This document shows, piece after piece, positions 40,796 to 49,595 of a stretch of DNA of 64,000 bases. The notes beneath the pieces are model-generated. The model saw nothing but the letters and a program-made list of their open reading frames with translations. It was not told the origin of the DNA and ran no database searches. Position 1 is the first letter of the stretch. Every line of letters begins with the position of its first letter. The position numbers were made by a program, and so were the translations under genes. The stretch comes from Cryoendolithus antarcticus (lineage: Eukaryota; Ascomycota; Dothideomycetes; Cladosporiales; Cladosporiaceae): assembly GCA_002077065.1 (NCBI GenBank), contig NAJO01000026.1, positions 62,001 through 126,000 on the forward strand. The letters run 5' to 3'.

Positions 40796-41412
40796 AGGTG
40801 TGCATTGAGCAATGTTAACACTGCCGCATTTCAAAGTCTTCAACTCACCACGACCTCACTTCATGATGACGATCACATGTCAGAATGTCAAAACGGCGGG
40901 ATGTCGGCGACGGCCACAGCCGCGATAGTGGGGCAGTCTAGCCACATCGGAGCTTCATGATGTACGTTCGAGTGACTTTCTGAGAGTGACTTTCTCACAT
41001 CTGCATGTTGAGGTACACTGTACTGTATACATAGCACCGCACGCCAAGCTCTCACGACTGCTATCCTGGACTTCTCGTTTGCTTGAGTTGCCGATCTCAC
41101 TGCTGTAACAATATCCTTCCCGACAGCAGAGCAAGTAATAAAGTGCGAACTCGAAGCGTGGAGTAATCGTATCAGGGCAATAGGCCTATACGCCTTGCCA
41201 GATTCGCTCCAGCCCATGGACTGCGAGCGATAATACTAGGCTGGCGAACGATTGACACTACGATCTCACTGCTAGGACGGCTGTCTCACTCGCGATCCGC
41301 CTGCAGTTCACGCACTCATCGAGACCGACAAGTCATCCACCAGGCTTCATGGAGCGCCCCCGCAAGGCACTCCATCGAACGCCCTGAAGGCTCTTGTCTT
41401 CTCCCTCCCACA
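40796..41412. other. Intergenic
   Basis: MPP10 3' flank and carrier promoter. The GAGTGACTTTCT motif is directly repeated near 40971-40994. No gene. Confidence 0.5.
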
Positions 41413-42552
41413 ATGTCCGAAGACCGCAGCGATGGCGCCAACACACCAAATGCAGGGCGGTCAGGGCCAAAGAAGGGAGCAACGTTCAACGGCATCTATC
41501 ACTTCGAGCTGAGCGCAGACATGAAGCGATTCGCTCGCAAATACCGTACTGAGATCTCCGCATCGACTTCAAGCGTGATGAGTACATTCGCGGCCTATCC
41601 TTTAGACTTTACCAAAAGCCGCATGCAGAGTTATGGCGGGACTTTCTCACATGTCGTCATGGATGCATACAAGACAGAAGGGCTGCGAGCGTTTTGGAGA
41701 GGTGTCACGCCGCCAATCATCAGCGTGACAGTCGTACGGACAATATCATTCAGTCTATACCAACGAGCGAAGTACTCTTGCGATCGGACCATCAAGAGTA
41801 TGACTGGTAAGAGTCCATTGGAGATGGCGAACGCAAGGCATAGCTATCCGAATATCTATACCCTGGCGTGCTTCGGGACTGCAGGAGCCATGGCTGGTGC
41901 GGTCATTACGACACTCTCGTGTCCGTTCGAGCTGACGAAGCTGAATGAGCAACTCGCTGGCAAGATGCATCGAGAGGCTCTCTCCGCGGCACAGGCGGCG
42001 AAGAGCAAAACCCTCGGACAGCCTGGTACACCCAGTAGCCAGGTGGACCTCAAGTCGGGGAGCATGTACACTGCCAAGCGACTGACAAAGGATCGAGGCA
42101 TCGCTGGGCTGTACTCTGGCTACCGTTTGCACTTACTTCGGGACACCGTGGGTACGGCCATCTACTTCATGACATACGAGAGCGCGAAGCAGATACTCGC
42201 CAACGCTCGAGGGAAGGAGCCGACGAGTCCATATGCAGTGGTAATCGCAGGCGGCCTGTGTGGAATCGTCAGCTGGGCCTGCATATACCCCATCGATGTT
42301 GCAAAGACAATGTATCAGAAGGCTCTCTTATCGAGTAATGCAAAGAATGCGGTGAGACCGAAGATCAAGTTCTTCGAGTTCACTAGCTATAGAGGTATGT
42401 ATTGCCTCTGCCCCTGCTACAGGCCAGGACAACGTACTGACATCCAAACAGGTCTGGGCGTTTCGGTCGTACGATCATGTCTCATCAACATGATCTTCTT
42501 TAGCAATTTCGAGTTCATGAAGAAACGCATCAATGCATTGGAGGATGACTAA
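41413..42552 (+). CDS. Mitochondrial carrier (SLC25-type) protein
   Basis: This is an inner-membrane solute carrier with three tandem ~100-residue repeats. The carrier signatures are visible in each repeat: YPLDFTKSRMQS, then CPFELTKLNEQ, then YPIDVAKTMYQ. Matching second-half motifs are TEGLRAFWRGVTPPI and DRGIAGLYSGYRLHLLRDT. The N-terminal ~45 residues are polar and precede the first repeat. A 57-nt in-frame GT-AG intron (42395-42451) lies near the 3' end; spliced, it gives FTSYRGLGVSVVRSCLINMIFF. The mature protein is about 360 residues. The middle repeat replaces the usual Asp of the Px[DE]xx[KR] motif by Glu, an allowed variant. The transported solute cannot be assigned from this reading. 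Confidence 0.85.
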   Translation: MSEDRSDGANTPNAGRSGPKKGATFNGIYHFELSADMKRFARKYRTEISASTSSVMSTFAAYPLDFTKSRMQSYGGTFSHVVMDAYKTEGLRAFWRGVTPPIISVTVVRTISFSLYQRAKYSCDRTIKSMTGKSPLEMANARHSYPNIYTLACFGTAGAMAGAVITTLSCPFELTKLNEQLAGKMHREALSAAQAAKSKTLGQPGTPSSQVDLKSGSMYTAKRLTKDRGIAGLYSGYRLHLLRDTVGTAIYFMTYESAKQILANARGKEPTSPYAVVIAGGLCGIVSWACIYPIDVAKTMYQKALLSSNAKNAVRPKIKFFEFTSYRGMYCLCPCYRPGQRTDIQTGLGVSVVRSCLINMIFFSNFEFMKKRINALEDD

Positions 42553-43182
42553 TGTGAAGCGCTTGTATTGTGGGCGAATAGCATAGCTGCAGCGGCGACT
42601 GTAGAGGGCGTACTACGTGTGGGCTGGACTAAGTCAAGGAAGGGAAGCATATGAGTACATGCATTTTAGCGAGGCGCAATGGGGCTGCGATGTACATACG
42701 ACTTGTCATCGACAATCTTGAGCCGGCAGCAGTCTAGCCAGAACATGTGAGGCATATGCGATGCTGAACGAGTCCTGCAGATCTCCAGTTGTAGGTAGCA
42801 TCGTGCTGGTAATGCGTCCTCCCAGCCTTACCCTTACGCTCCACGGTGGATACTATAGATCGCCTAGCGTGGCGAGATCCCAAGATCTCTTGCACCTGTC
42901 GAGCGAAACGCCCAGTGTCGCTCATTGACTGCCAAGCTCTGTGCTGCCCAAAGCGCAGAGACGTTATTGATTGCAGAGGTATCGACGCAAGCTAGAGCGC
43001 ACGTGGATAGCCAACGGAAGTCATGTTGGTGTTCGACCTGTCCCAAACAGACAACCCGGGCTCCACACTTCGCAAATTGATGTGTGCTTCACACAAACGT
43101 ATACCAAACTGCTATAGCCGCAATAAGCTCGCTCCCACAGTCTCCTAGGTTGCAAAACATTCCTTCAAGCGGCCAAAACAAT
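42553..43182. other. Intergenic
   Basis: This interval lies between the carrier gene and the tRNA. No coding feature. Confidence 0.5.
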
Positions 43183-43278
43183 TGAACAGAGTGGGAATCG
43201 AACCCACGCTCTTTCGAACTAGCGTACAGACCCAAGGGGTACCTTAAGCTAGCGCCTTAACCGCTCGGCCATCTGTCC
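43183..43278 (-). tRNA. tRNA-Leu(AAG) with intron
   Basis: Read on the minus strand, the sequence starts GGACAGA and its acceptor partner TCTGTTC precedes discriminator A, giving a 7-bp stem with one G-T pair. The A box is TGGCCGAGCGGTTAAGG and the B box GGTTCGATTCC sits in a fully paired T arm. The anticodon stem CTAGC/GCTAG encloses TTAAGG, giving anticodon AAG (reads CUU). An intron of about 17 nt (TACCCCTTGGGTCTGTA) sits one base 3' of the anticodon. The long variable arm is class II, as expected for leucine. A T-rich run follows downstream. Confidence 0.93.
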
Positions 43279-43475
43279 ATGTCTATGGTCACTTAGCAAT
43301 AAATATATATAGTCAGTGCGAAGAAGTCTGCCCGCTTCGGGGCAAGAGCGATGCTATAACGAGTTATCGTAGAAAATCCCTTGTCTTCAACTAATTCATG
43401 TCTTCCAGCTCGACTGTACAACGAGATGTGTTAGATATGACGCTACCACCGACGTTCAAAAAATTCAACAGCGAG

Positions 43476-44235
43476 TCAATTACCACGACATCGGCGTTTA
43501 CCTCGCCGCCCACCTTGCGGTCTCTCAGCGCATTGTTCTTCGACCCGATTTGGCACAACATACTTCACCCACCCTAGCTGGCTCCTCCGCCAGTCCAGCA
43601 TCGCTTCCCTGTTGATCAGTGCCTCCGGATTCGACTGCAAGGGAGCTGTTATACTATGCAGTAATCGCAGATTCGCATCTCGCGTGGCCTGCCTTCCACA
43701 TCTCTTGGAATTGTTCCATTTAACATCAAGACTCGCATCAGTGCAGAATGTACCCGCTCTGAAGCAGGGATCCGACTCCTCCATGTTGGTACGATAGACG
43801 ACGAGGTTGCGCGCTGGTATGTTGGGTTGTGTTGCGCTGCGTGAATGTATGGGTTGATACTCGCGTTCTGGCGTGTCGAGCGGAGTGGCTTTTGCTGTAG
43901 ACAAGCCCTGCTGGAGGCTGCGCTGGTGCGCAACGTCCATATCTGATAGCGCATCGGACAATGTCCCTGAACATGTCAGCGCTGTTCATACATGTAGCAT
44001 CATAGAGATAGTATGACTTACAACTAGCGAAACCCTCTACCACGTCGTCCATACCTGTGGTGTAGCAAACTGGGTAGTCGAGCATCAGTGTACGTTCGGC
44101 TTGCTCAAGCTCAGGAAATGAAATCCATTTGCGAGTACGAACAGTTCGTGCGCGGCACGATCCGTCGAGGAAAGTGAAGAGTGGAAAGTGAAGCACCGGG
44201 AACCAAGAGTACTCGATGCAGGAGCGACCGAGCAA
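43476..44235 (-). CDS. Hypothetical protein, two exons
   Basis: I do not recognise this protein. Exon 1 (44235 to about 44024) encodes MLGRSCIEYSWFPVLHFPLF and RTRKWISFPELEQAERTLML, ending at DDVVEGFAS. A strong 55-nt intron (GTAAGTCATA...GACATGTTCAG, with a GCTGAC branch-like site) joins in phase to WTLSDALSDMDVAHQRSLQQG in exon 2, which stays open to 43476 and ends GGRRGKRRCRGN. The product would be about 230 residues, without signal peptide, membrane helix or named domain. Support is the splice-site quality and phase; the start and stop are tentative. Confidence 0.45.
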
Positions 44236-44342
44236 TCATGAGCAGCAAGAAAGTGGGAGTGCGAGCGGACTGCAATGTCGTCGCTTGAGTATGATGCGTA
44301 CTTAGTTGATCACATGACCTGACCCTCCCATTTAATTCTTGC

Positions 44343-45574
44343 CTATCGACACTGCGTCGACCAGGAATGCATCATTTGAACGAGGCGCATATCAGCATCC
44401 AGCGTACCCAATGATTTCACAAGCTGAATCCCGTGCATCTTGAAGTCGATCCATGGGGTGTACACCTGTCGCTCCAACAGCCTCCAGCACACCCCGAGTA
44501 CCTCTCCCGTGCATCGGTCTGTTGCTACGACTGCAGCTCCACATTCCGTTTCTTGCCTCCAAATCAGTACCACTCCTTGACCTTGGCCATTGCAGGCTTA
44601 CCCGCCAGCGTCGATTCGAATAGTCCGCAAGCGTAGTTGGAGGCGAAAGATCTCAGCACGGCGAGGTCCTCCCGGTGTTGACGTGGTTCCCGCCGGGATG
44701 TCACCGATTCGCTATAGCGCCGCCTCTGCGCCCTGTGGCGCCAAAAGCGTACATCCTGTCACGGACTGTCCGTGCCTTAGCTCCAGAGCGGTTGCTCGTA
44801 AGAAGGCTTTCGAAGATATTGTCGCCGGATCGAGCGATAAGGTCGAGGACTTCCAGACCGTCGGTACGCTGATGGGCATACGATATAGTTGTCACGCGGT
44901 CCCTCGCGGACTCTTCTTTGTGGTAAGCGGGCGCCCACCTCTAGATAGCATACGTGGCAGAGAGCTGAAGGCACGCGGCGTCCATGAAGGCGACTTTGGA
45001 CGTGTGAGCAAGGCATGTGGAAGTAAGGTGAGCTGCCCAGATTCGTGATGCCTCAGTACGGAAGACACGACAAGTACGGAGGAGTGGCGGTAAAGGATAG
45101 CAGTCAATACGAGATAAGGCTTCCTGGCCCAGCACATCCGCGAAGACGATGTAATAGATTAGAAGTCTGAGCTCGGGCGGGAGGGAGAGCAACGAGGTCG
45201 CAATTTTGAACTTCCTCGCATCAACCAGCTCATCTGGGGTAGTCGCGGCCTGCGTTGTGCGCGTTTGATGGTCGTGAGCCTCAGACTCTCGGATCATTTC
45301 AGCTTCCTCTAGGTGTGGTGTAGGAGGCTCGGTAGACTGGAGTGCTGCGTTGCCTGGACGGAGGCTGCGCTTGTTCGGTTCTTCGCAAGCCCACTGCCGC
45401 TTGCGATAAGTGGAGATCCCTACGCTCGTCGCGAGCTGATGACGCTCGAACCTGGTCGTGAACGCGGGAATGCTGCAGGTGTCCGCCAGTGTCACTGCGC
45501 ATGTCAGTAATGCTCAGGCTCTTGAAGCTTAGTAACGTACACCGTGCGAAAGCCTCCAACAACTCTGACTTCAT
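44343..45574 (-). CDS. LPPELR-domain (2EXR/F-box-like) protein, five-exon model
   Basis: The function is unknown. The recognisable part is a LLSLPPELRLLIYYIVF helix followed by IDCYPLPPLLRTCRVFRTEASRIW, the pattern of fungal 2EXR/F-box-like domains. My phase-checked model has five exons. MKSELLEAFAR joins through GTACGT...GCGCAG to TLADTCSIPAF. LQLSAT joins through a 51-nt intron to DRVTTISYAHQRTDGLEVL. AKART joins through a 55-nt intron to RIGDIPAG. RIDAG joins through a 47-nt intron to QETECGAAVVATDRCTGEV. The last exon ends HSWSTQCR at 44343. All junctions keep frame, which is unlikely by chance, but acceptor choice at the 51-nt intron (GCGAG) is weak. It is related to the neighbour at 45933. 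Confidence 0.55.
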
Positions 45575-45932
45575 GTTATCCGCGAACTTTTGTGATCGAC
45601 GATGTGAGGGTGAAGGGTCGAATGTCGAATTCGAAATGGCGTTGATGGAGCCGGCGCCAAGCCGTATGAAGACGGCAGTAGCGACACAGGGAGGTAGACT
45701 CCAATTCTCCTTCCCTTGTCGATCGAATCAGACTTAGTGCCTTGTAAATTGCATCGTATGTAGCTGCTCGAAACACTGCGATCGACTTGTGATGCATCGC
45801 GCGGGGATGAAGCGCAGAGCCCAGCCGACACTTTCGCAGCGACATTCACGGTCGCCTTATGGCGGAGCTTTACGGTCCCTTACTGATCATCCCTTGTAGT
45901 GTGCTTGGAAGCTCAATGTCAACGCAGGCCCA
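45575..45932. other. Intergenic
   Basis: Promoter of the LPPELR gene and 3' flank of its paralogue. No feature. Confidence 0.45.
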
Positions 45933-46706
45933 TTAGTACACGTCCAACTCCGTATTCCCCTCATCTACTTTCCCTGCCCTCACGGACTGACTCCGCCACC
46001 CCTCACTAACAACTCTCTCCGCGTCCCTTAGCAAACCAGGCGTAGCCAACAACCCAAGCTCCCTCCTGAACGCGACATACTTCAGCACGCCCAGATTCGC
46101 TCGATGGACTTTCGCTCGCCTGAGCGCCTTCTTCGCATAACGGCCAGATCCCGAAAACCTTAGTGCACACTCCGGGCCTTGCTGCAGCGTCTGCGCGGTA
46201 ACGAAGTCGATATGCGCGGCGTTATTGACAATGGCTGCGGCCAGACTTGACTTCCAAGACCCGAACACCTCCGCACGGACTAGACGACAGACTTGAAGCA
46301 GAGGCGGGAAGGGGTAGCACTCGGCGCGCGGGAGCACGATCAGATCTAGCATGGGCTCGAAGACGCAGTCGTAGATCATAAGGCGAAGCTCGGCAGGGAG
46401 ACGGAAGATCGGCGGTAAGCTCGGCTCTGTGACTTCGTTCGGCAAAGTCTCCACAATTCTGTCGCAGGGTGATTCGACTTCTCTGTCCGATGGCGCGGCG
46501 AGTGCTTCCATCATGCTCAGCGGTCGAAGAGTAGTGGGGCTATCGGTTGGGAGGCCTGATGCCATATTGACGGCGTCCAGAGCCGTCGTTACTTGGATAT
46601 ATGACGTGACCTCCTCAGCGGCTGCGGATGTCGTAGGTCGGGCGTCCAACAGCATGTCATCAGCATCTTCAAGCGTCGACATGGCCGACAGCACTCGTGT
46701 AGTCAT
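45933..46706 (-). CDS. LPAELR-domain (2EXR/F-box-like) protein, paralogue
   Basis: This is a 257-residue protein of unknown function. About 100 polar N-terminal residues precede PIFRLPAELRLMIYDCVFEPM, then LPRAECYPFPPLLQVCRLVRAEVFGSW. That block parallels the neighbouring protein (LPPELRLLIYYIVF, then RIDCYPLPPLLRTCRVFRTEASRIW), so the two genes are probably an old tandem duplication. The C-terminal part includes SGRYAKKALRRAKVHRANLGVLKYVAF. Such domains occur in large, fast-evolving fungal families; F-box-like protein binding is possible but unproven. Written as one exon; an upstream exon cannot be excluded. Confidence 0.62.
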   Translation of the reverse strand: MTTRVLSAMSTLEDADDMLLDARPTTSAAAEEVTSYIQVTTALDAVNMASGLPTDSPTTLRPLSMMEALAAPSDREVESPCDRIVETLPNEVTEPSLPPIFRLPAELRLMIYDCVFEPMLDLIVLPRAECYPFPPLLQVCRLVRAEVFGSWKSSLAAAIVNNAAHIDFVTAQTLQQGPECALRFSGSGRYAKKALRRAKVHRANLGVLKYVAFRRELGLLATPGLLRDAERVVSEGWRSQSVRAGKVDEGNTELDVY

Positions 46707-47175
46707 ATCTGCGTCTGCGCGCGAGTCGCGTGAGAGGTTGACTCCATCCAGTCAGTAAATTCCGCAGAGATGATTAGGTTCACTTCGGCGTTCATAACGT
46801 TGTGGCAGATGCCCATGACTGTAGAGCATAGCAGAATTTGACTTTGAGGTCAGCTATATTGGACCCTGCCAAAGTGGTTCTTGCGATCCTCTCGAGACCA
46901 CTCGTCCGAGAGCCATGCATAATCCGTCAGTTCTACTAATGTAAGTCAGTAGAAAGTGGTACACCGCCATGACTCAGCTTCGTTGGGAGCCTCCTGTTGG
47001 TAGATGGAGTCTTGTGATTGGGTACGTCGACCGTATCCTGCGCCAATGCAATTTAGGAGGTTCAATATCTGCTCTTGCAGGATGAATAGGGTATCATTCG
47101 CCCAGTCTGCGCCTAACACCATCGCTAATGTCAAGATCGTTTTTCGCACTCAAGGCGCTCTCTCCGACCACCACT
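46707..47175. other. Intergenic
   Basis: Nothing recognised between the LPAELR gene start and the TAF13 3' end. Confidence 0.45.
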
Positions 47176-47701
47176 TCACCTCCCCTCCACCATACTCCCA
47201 CCCTTCCCACCCCTCTTCCTCCCTCGTCTCCTCTTCTTCACGCCCCTCCCATCTGTCTCCCCAGCCTGGCCTTCCACATCCCCCTTAGCCAACTCCCTCA
47301 ACCCATGCGCCTCCTCCATAATGCTGTCAAACCCAGCACTCTTCTTGTCATCCTTCACCTTCTTCTCCTTCCAGGCATTCTCGCCAACTCTGCCAAGCAG
47401 CACCTTATCATGGCGGAGGGCAAACTTAAAGTCCTCGGCCTTGATCTTCTGGCGCCGACTGTAGGAGGCTGAAAGTGCTGCGTAGTGGCATGTCTCGATG
47501 ACGAAGGTCGTGAGGATGTCGTCTAAGCAGGCGAGGGTGGAGGCGAGGTGAGGGGTAGGAGATTGCGCGGATGTGAGGAGGGATTGGACTGATTTGTGCA
47601 GGTCAGATTGAGCCATGGGTATGGTGGTTGTGCGTGGACTTACGATCATCCGTCGCGAAGAATTGGCCCTTCGTGCGGACGCGCGCACGTGGCTCCGTCA
47701 T
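47176..47701 (-). CDS. TAF13: TFIID subunit TAF13
   Basis: TAF13 pairs with TAF11 through histone folds in the general transcription factor TFIID. Exon 1 (47701-47644) encodes MTEPRARVRTKGQFFATDD. A 55-nt intron (47589-47643, GTAAGT...AATCAG) joins in phase to LQSLLTSAQSPTPHLASTL, giving the normal family N-terminus. The histone fold continues ACLDDILTTFVIETCHYAALSASYSRRQKIKAEDFKFALRHDKVLLGRV. The tail is basic (VKKRRRGRKRGGKGG), consistent with nuclear location. An ATG at 47616 inside the intron would give a spurious N-terminus. Its start codon is 235 bp from that of the divergent YOS1. Confidence 0.9.
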
Positions 47702-47936
47702 GGCGAAGAGGACGAACGGTCTCGTGGCAACACGAGCGCGAAGGACGGTGAATGAACAGGTGTACTCATTCGATATAGCTGTCATTACTGTTGATTGTCA
47801 CATTACAGGCATGGAAGTCGGAGCTCGGCAAAGTTGCCTTCACCTCGAGCGACACCTTTCACCTCACCCACTTCACTTCGCACTCGCCCGTCTCAATTAA
47901 TATTACAATCCATTACAACGAAGTCACGACGTCAAA
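47702..47936. promoter_or_regulatory. Shared TAF13/YOS1 promoter
   Basis: This 235-bp interval between two divergent start codons must drive both genes. No specific element named. Confidence 0.55.
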
Positions 47937-48304
47937 ATGGTGGTAAGTAACATATTCTCGACGCGTAGAGCCATACTGACGACGATGTAGCTCGGCATAT
48001 TGAGATTCCAGACGCTGCTCATGGTCGTCCTCCTTTTTATTTGCACCTGCACATATCTGCACGAGCAATTCCCATCTCTACTGGCCAGGAACAAGTCTGG
48101 GTACGCCTTGAGCTCCGGATCGCAATCTCTACGTTTCTGACAGTCTGCAGACCTCTCGGCACATTGTGGCGAGCAGCACGAGTAGGCCAGCGATTAAGCC
48201 CATACGTCAGCCTATGCCTCGTAGCAATGACTGTAAGTCCTGCCATCTCGACCCTCGACGAGACCATCTCTGACTGATTGTAGGTGAGCCTATTGGTGCA
48301 ATGA
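47937..48304 (+). CDS. YOS1: Yos1 (IER3IP1-like) ER-Golgi transport protein
   Basis: Yos1 is a small two-helix membrane protein that binds the Yip1-Yif1 complex and supports COPII vesicle transport from ER to Golgi. It is split into four short exons, so the coding region is easy to miss. ATGGTG is followed by GTAAGT; exon 2 (from 47991) reads LGILRFQTLLMVVLLFICTCTYLHEQFPSLLARNKSG; exon 3 (from about 48151) reads PLGTLWRAARVGQRLSPYVSLCLVAMT; exon 4 after the acceptor near 48283 reads VSLLVQ and stops at 48304. All phases agree. The total of about 75-80 residues and the RNKSG/LSPY segments match the family. Confidence 0.85.
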
Positions 48305-48643
48305 TGCTTCAGTACAGTAGACGAGTATGATCTGAAACTTAGCGACGGCGTTGGGAGTGGAATGTATGAGCTTGGGAGGCTATTACCACCACGCAGCCAT
48401 TACAGAGCGAAGCTGCTATCACACGTGCTTTAACAAGCGTACACTTCACTGGATACATGAAGGATATCTCACATGCAAAAGGTAGGCTTTGACCAAAACC
48501 TGAAACAAGCTAATGCATGTCTCCTTCATGCCCTTTCCCGCCTCACTGCTTTCTTTACGCACTTTTCTACTACAAATCGACCACCGCGCTGCTTTATTCA
48601 CTATTCTTCCCTCCCATCTATCGATCGAGACACAATCTGAACC
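48305..48643. other. Intergenic
   Basis: Pyrimidine-rich leader before the coiled-coil gene; no other feature. Confidence 0.45.
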
Positions 48644-49097
48644 ATGACATCCACCCCACTCCCCCCACGCCCCAAAATCACAATCCTCACCTCCTCCGAA
48701 CTCGAAGCAAAACGCATAGCCCTCTTCACCCACCACAAAGACACCCTCGCAAACCTCGACAACCTCAACAACGACATCCAAGCCGCGAAAGCGAAAAACT
48801 CCACCTCATCAACCCAGATCGATGACATGACAGCTCGCATGGAGCGCCTCACAGCAGACCCGCAGAGACTAACTGCTGAGCAGCAGCGTGATCTGCAACA
48901 AGCGAAGAAGCTGATGATAGAGGTTGATGCGAGGAGGGCGGAGGCGAGGGGAAGGGCGGGGGAGGGCGCGAGGCGAAGGTGTGTACGATGGTGGCGACGT
49001 AGGGGTGAGTGGGAGGGGTGTGTGCTGACTAGTGAGAAGCCAGAGAGCGGCGGAGGGGATTACGCAGGTGAAGTTTATTGGGGTGCGGAAGGGGTAA
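48644..49097 (+). CDS. Small coiled-coil protein, unknown function
   Basis: I do not recognise this gene. The ATG at 48644 opens MTSTPLPPRPKITILTSSELEAKRIALF, then a heptad-like helix (NLDNLNNDIQAAKAKNSTSSTQIDDMTARMERLTAD; QRDLQQAKKLMIEVDARRAEAR). The unspliced frame runs to 49342 but turns Trp/Arg/Gly-rich and non-coding in look after ~48985. A GTGTGT donor near 48980 and GAGAAG acceptor near 49040 give an alternative in-phase end (QRAAEGITQVKFIGVRKG, TAA at 49095-49097), which I prefer. Product is about 130 residues with no membrane segment. Confidence 0.5.
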
Positions 49098-49595
49098 TGG
49101 GATCGGTGTTGACGAGCTGCAGTGGGAGTCGTACTGGCTGGATATCAGTCCCGACAAGTGCCACATCTGTGGCCGCGACCGCTGCGATGGGTACAACAGA
49201 TGTGGAGAGTGATGAGTTCGATCTGTCTAGTTGTCGTTGGACAGCTTCACACCCCACTGCTCTCAGAGTCAATAGTCCGGCGAGAAGGCTAGGCCCACCC
49301 GTCCGAGGCTTCTACGTCCTCCTCACTCAACGGGAGCGTTGATCAACCAGTTCGCGGGAGGTCGTAGCCAAAGTAGCCCCGATGGGACATGGACAGAGTC
49401 ATCGACATGTCACTAGCTTGCACTCATTTGTGACGCTCTGCGTGAAGTTATCTTGCCGAGAGAGCCAGGGCACAGCGAACTACTAATCAGGGGCACGTTT
49501 TTGTCGTGATTCCAGGTAGCCAATCCTCATCTCGTTTGCCATGCTCATTCTCATCACTTCGTCATCCCTCTCCATCCACTTTCCCGCTCGGCTTC
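49098..49595. other. Intergenic
   Basis: Convergent 3' region between the coiled-coil gene and UFD2. No supported feature. Confidence 0.45.

Noticed and set aside
44590..45048. 152-codon plus-strand frame
   Set aside because: Antisense to the LPPELR gene, whose minus-strand exons join in phase; no domain features.
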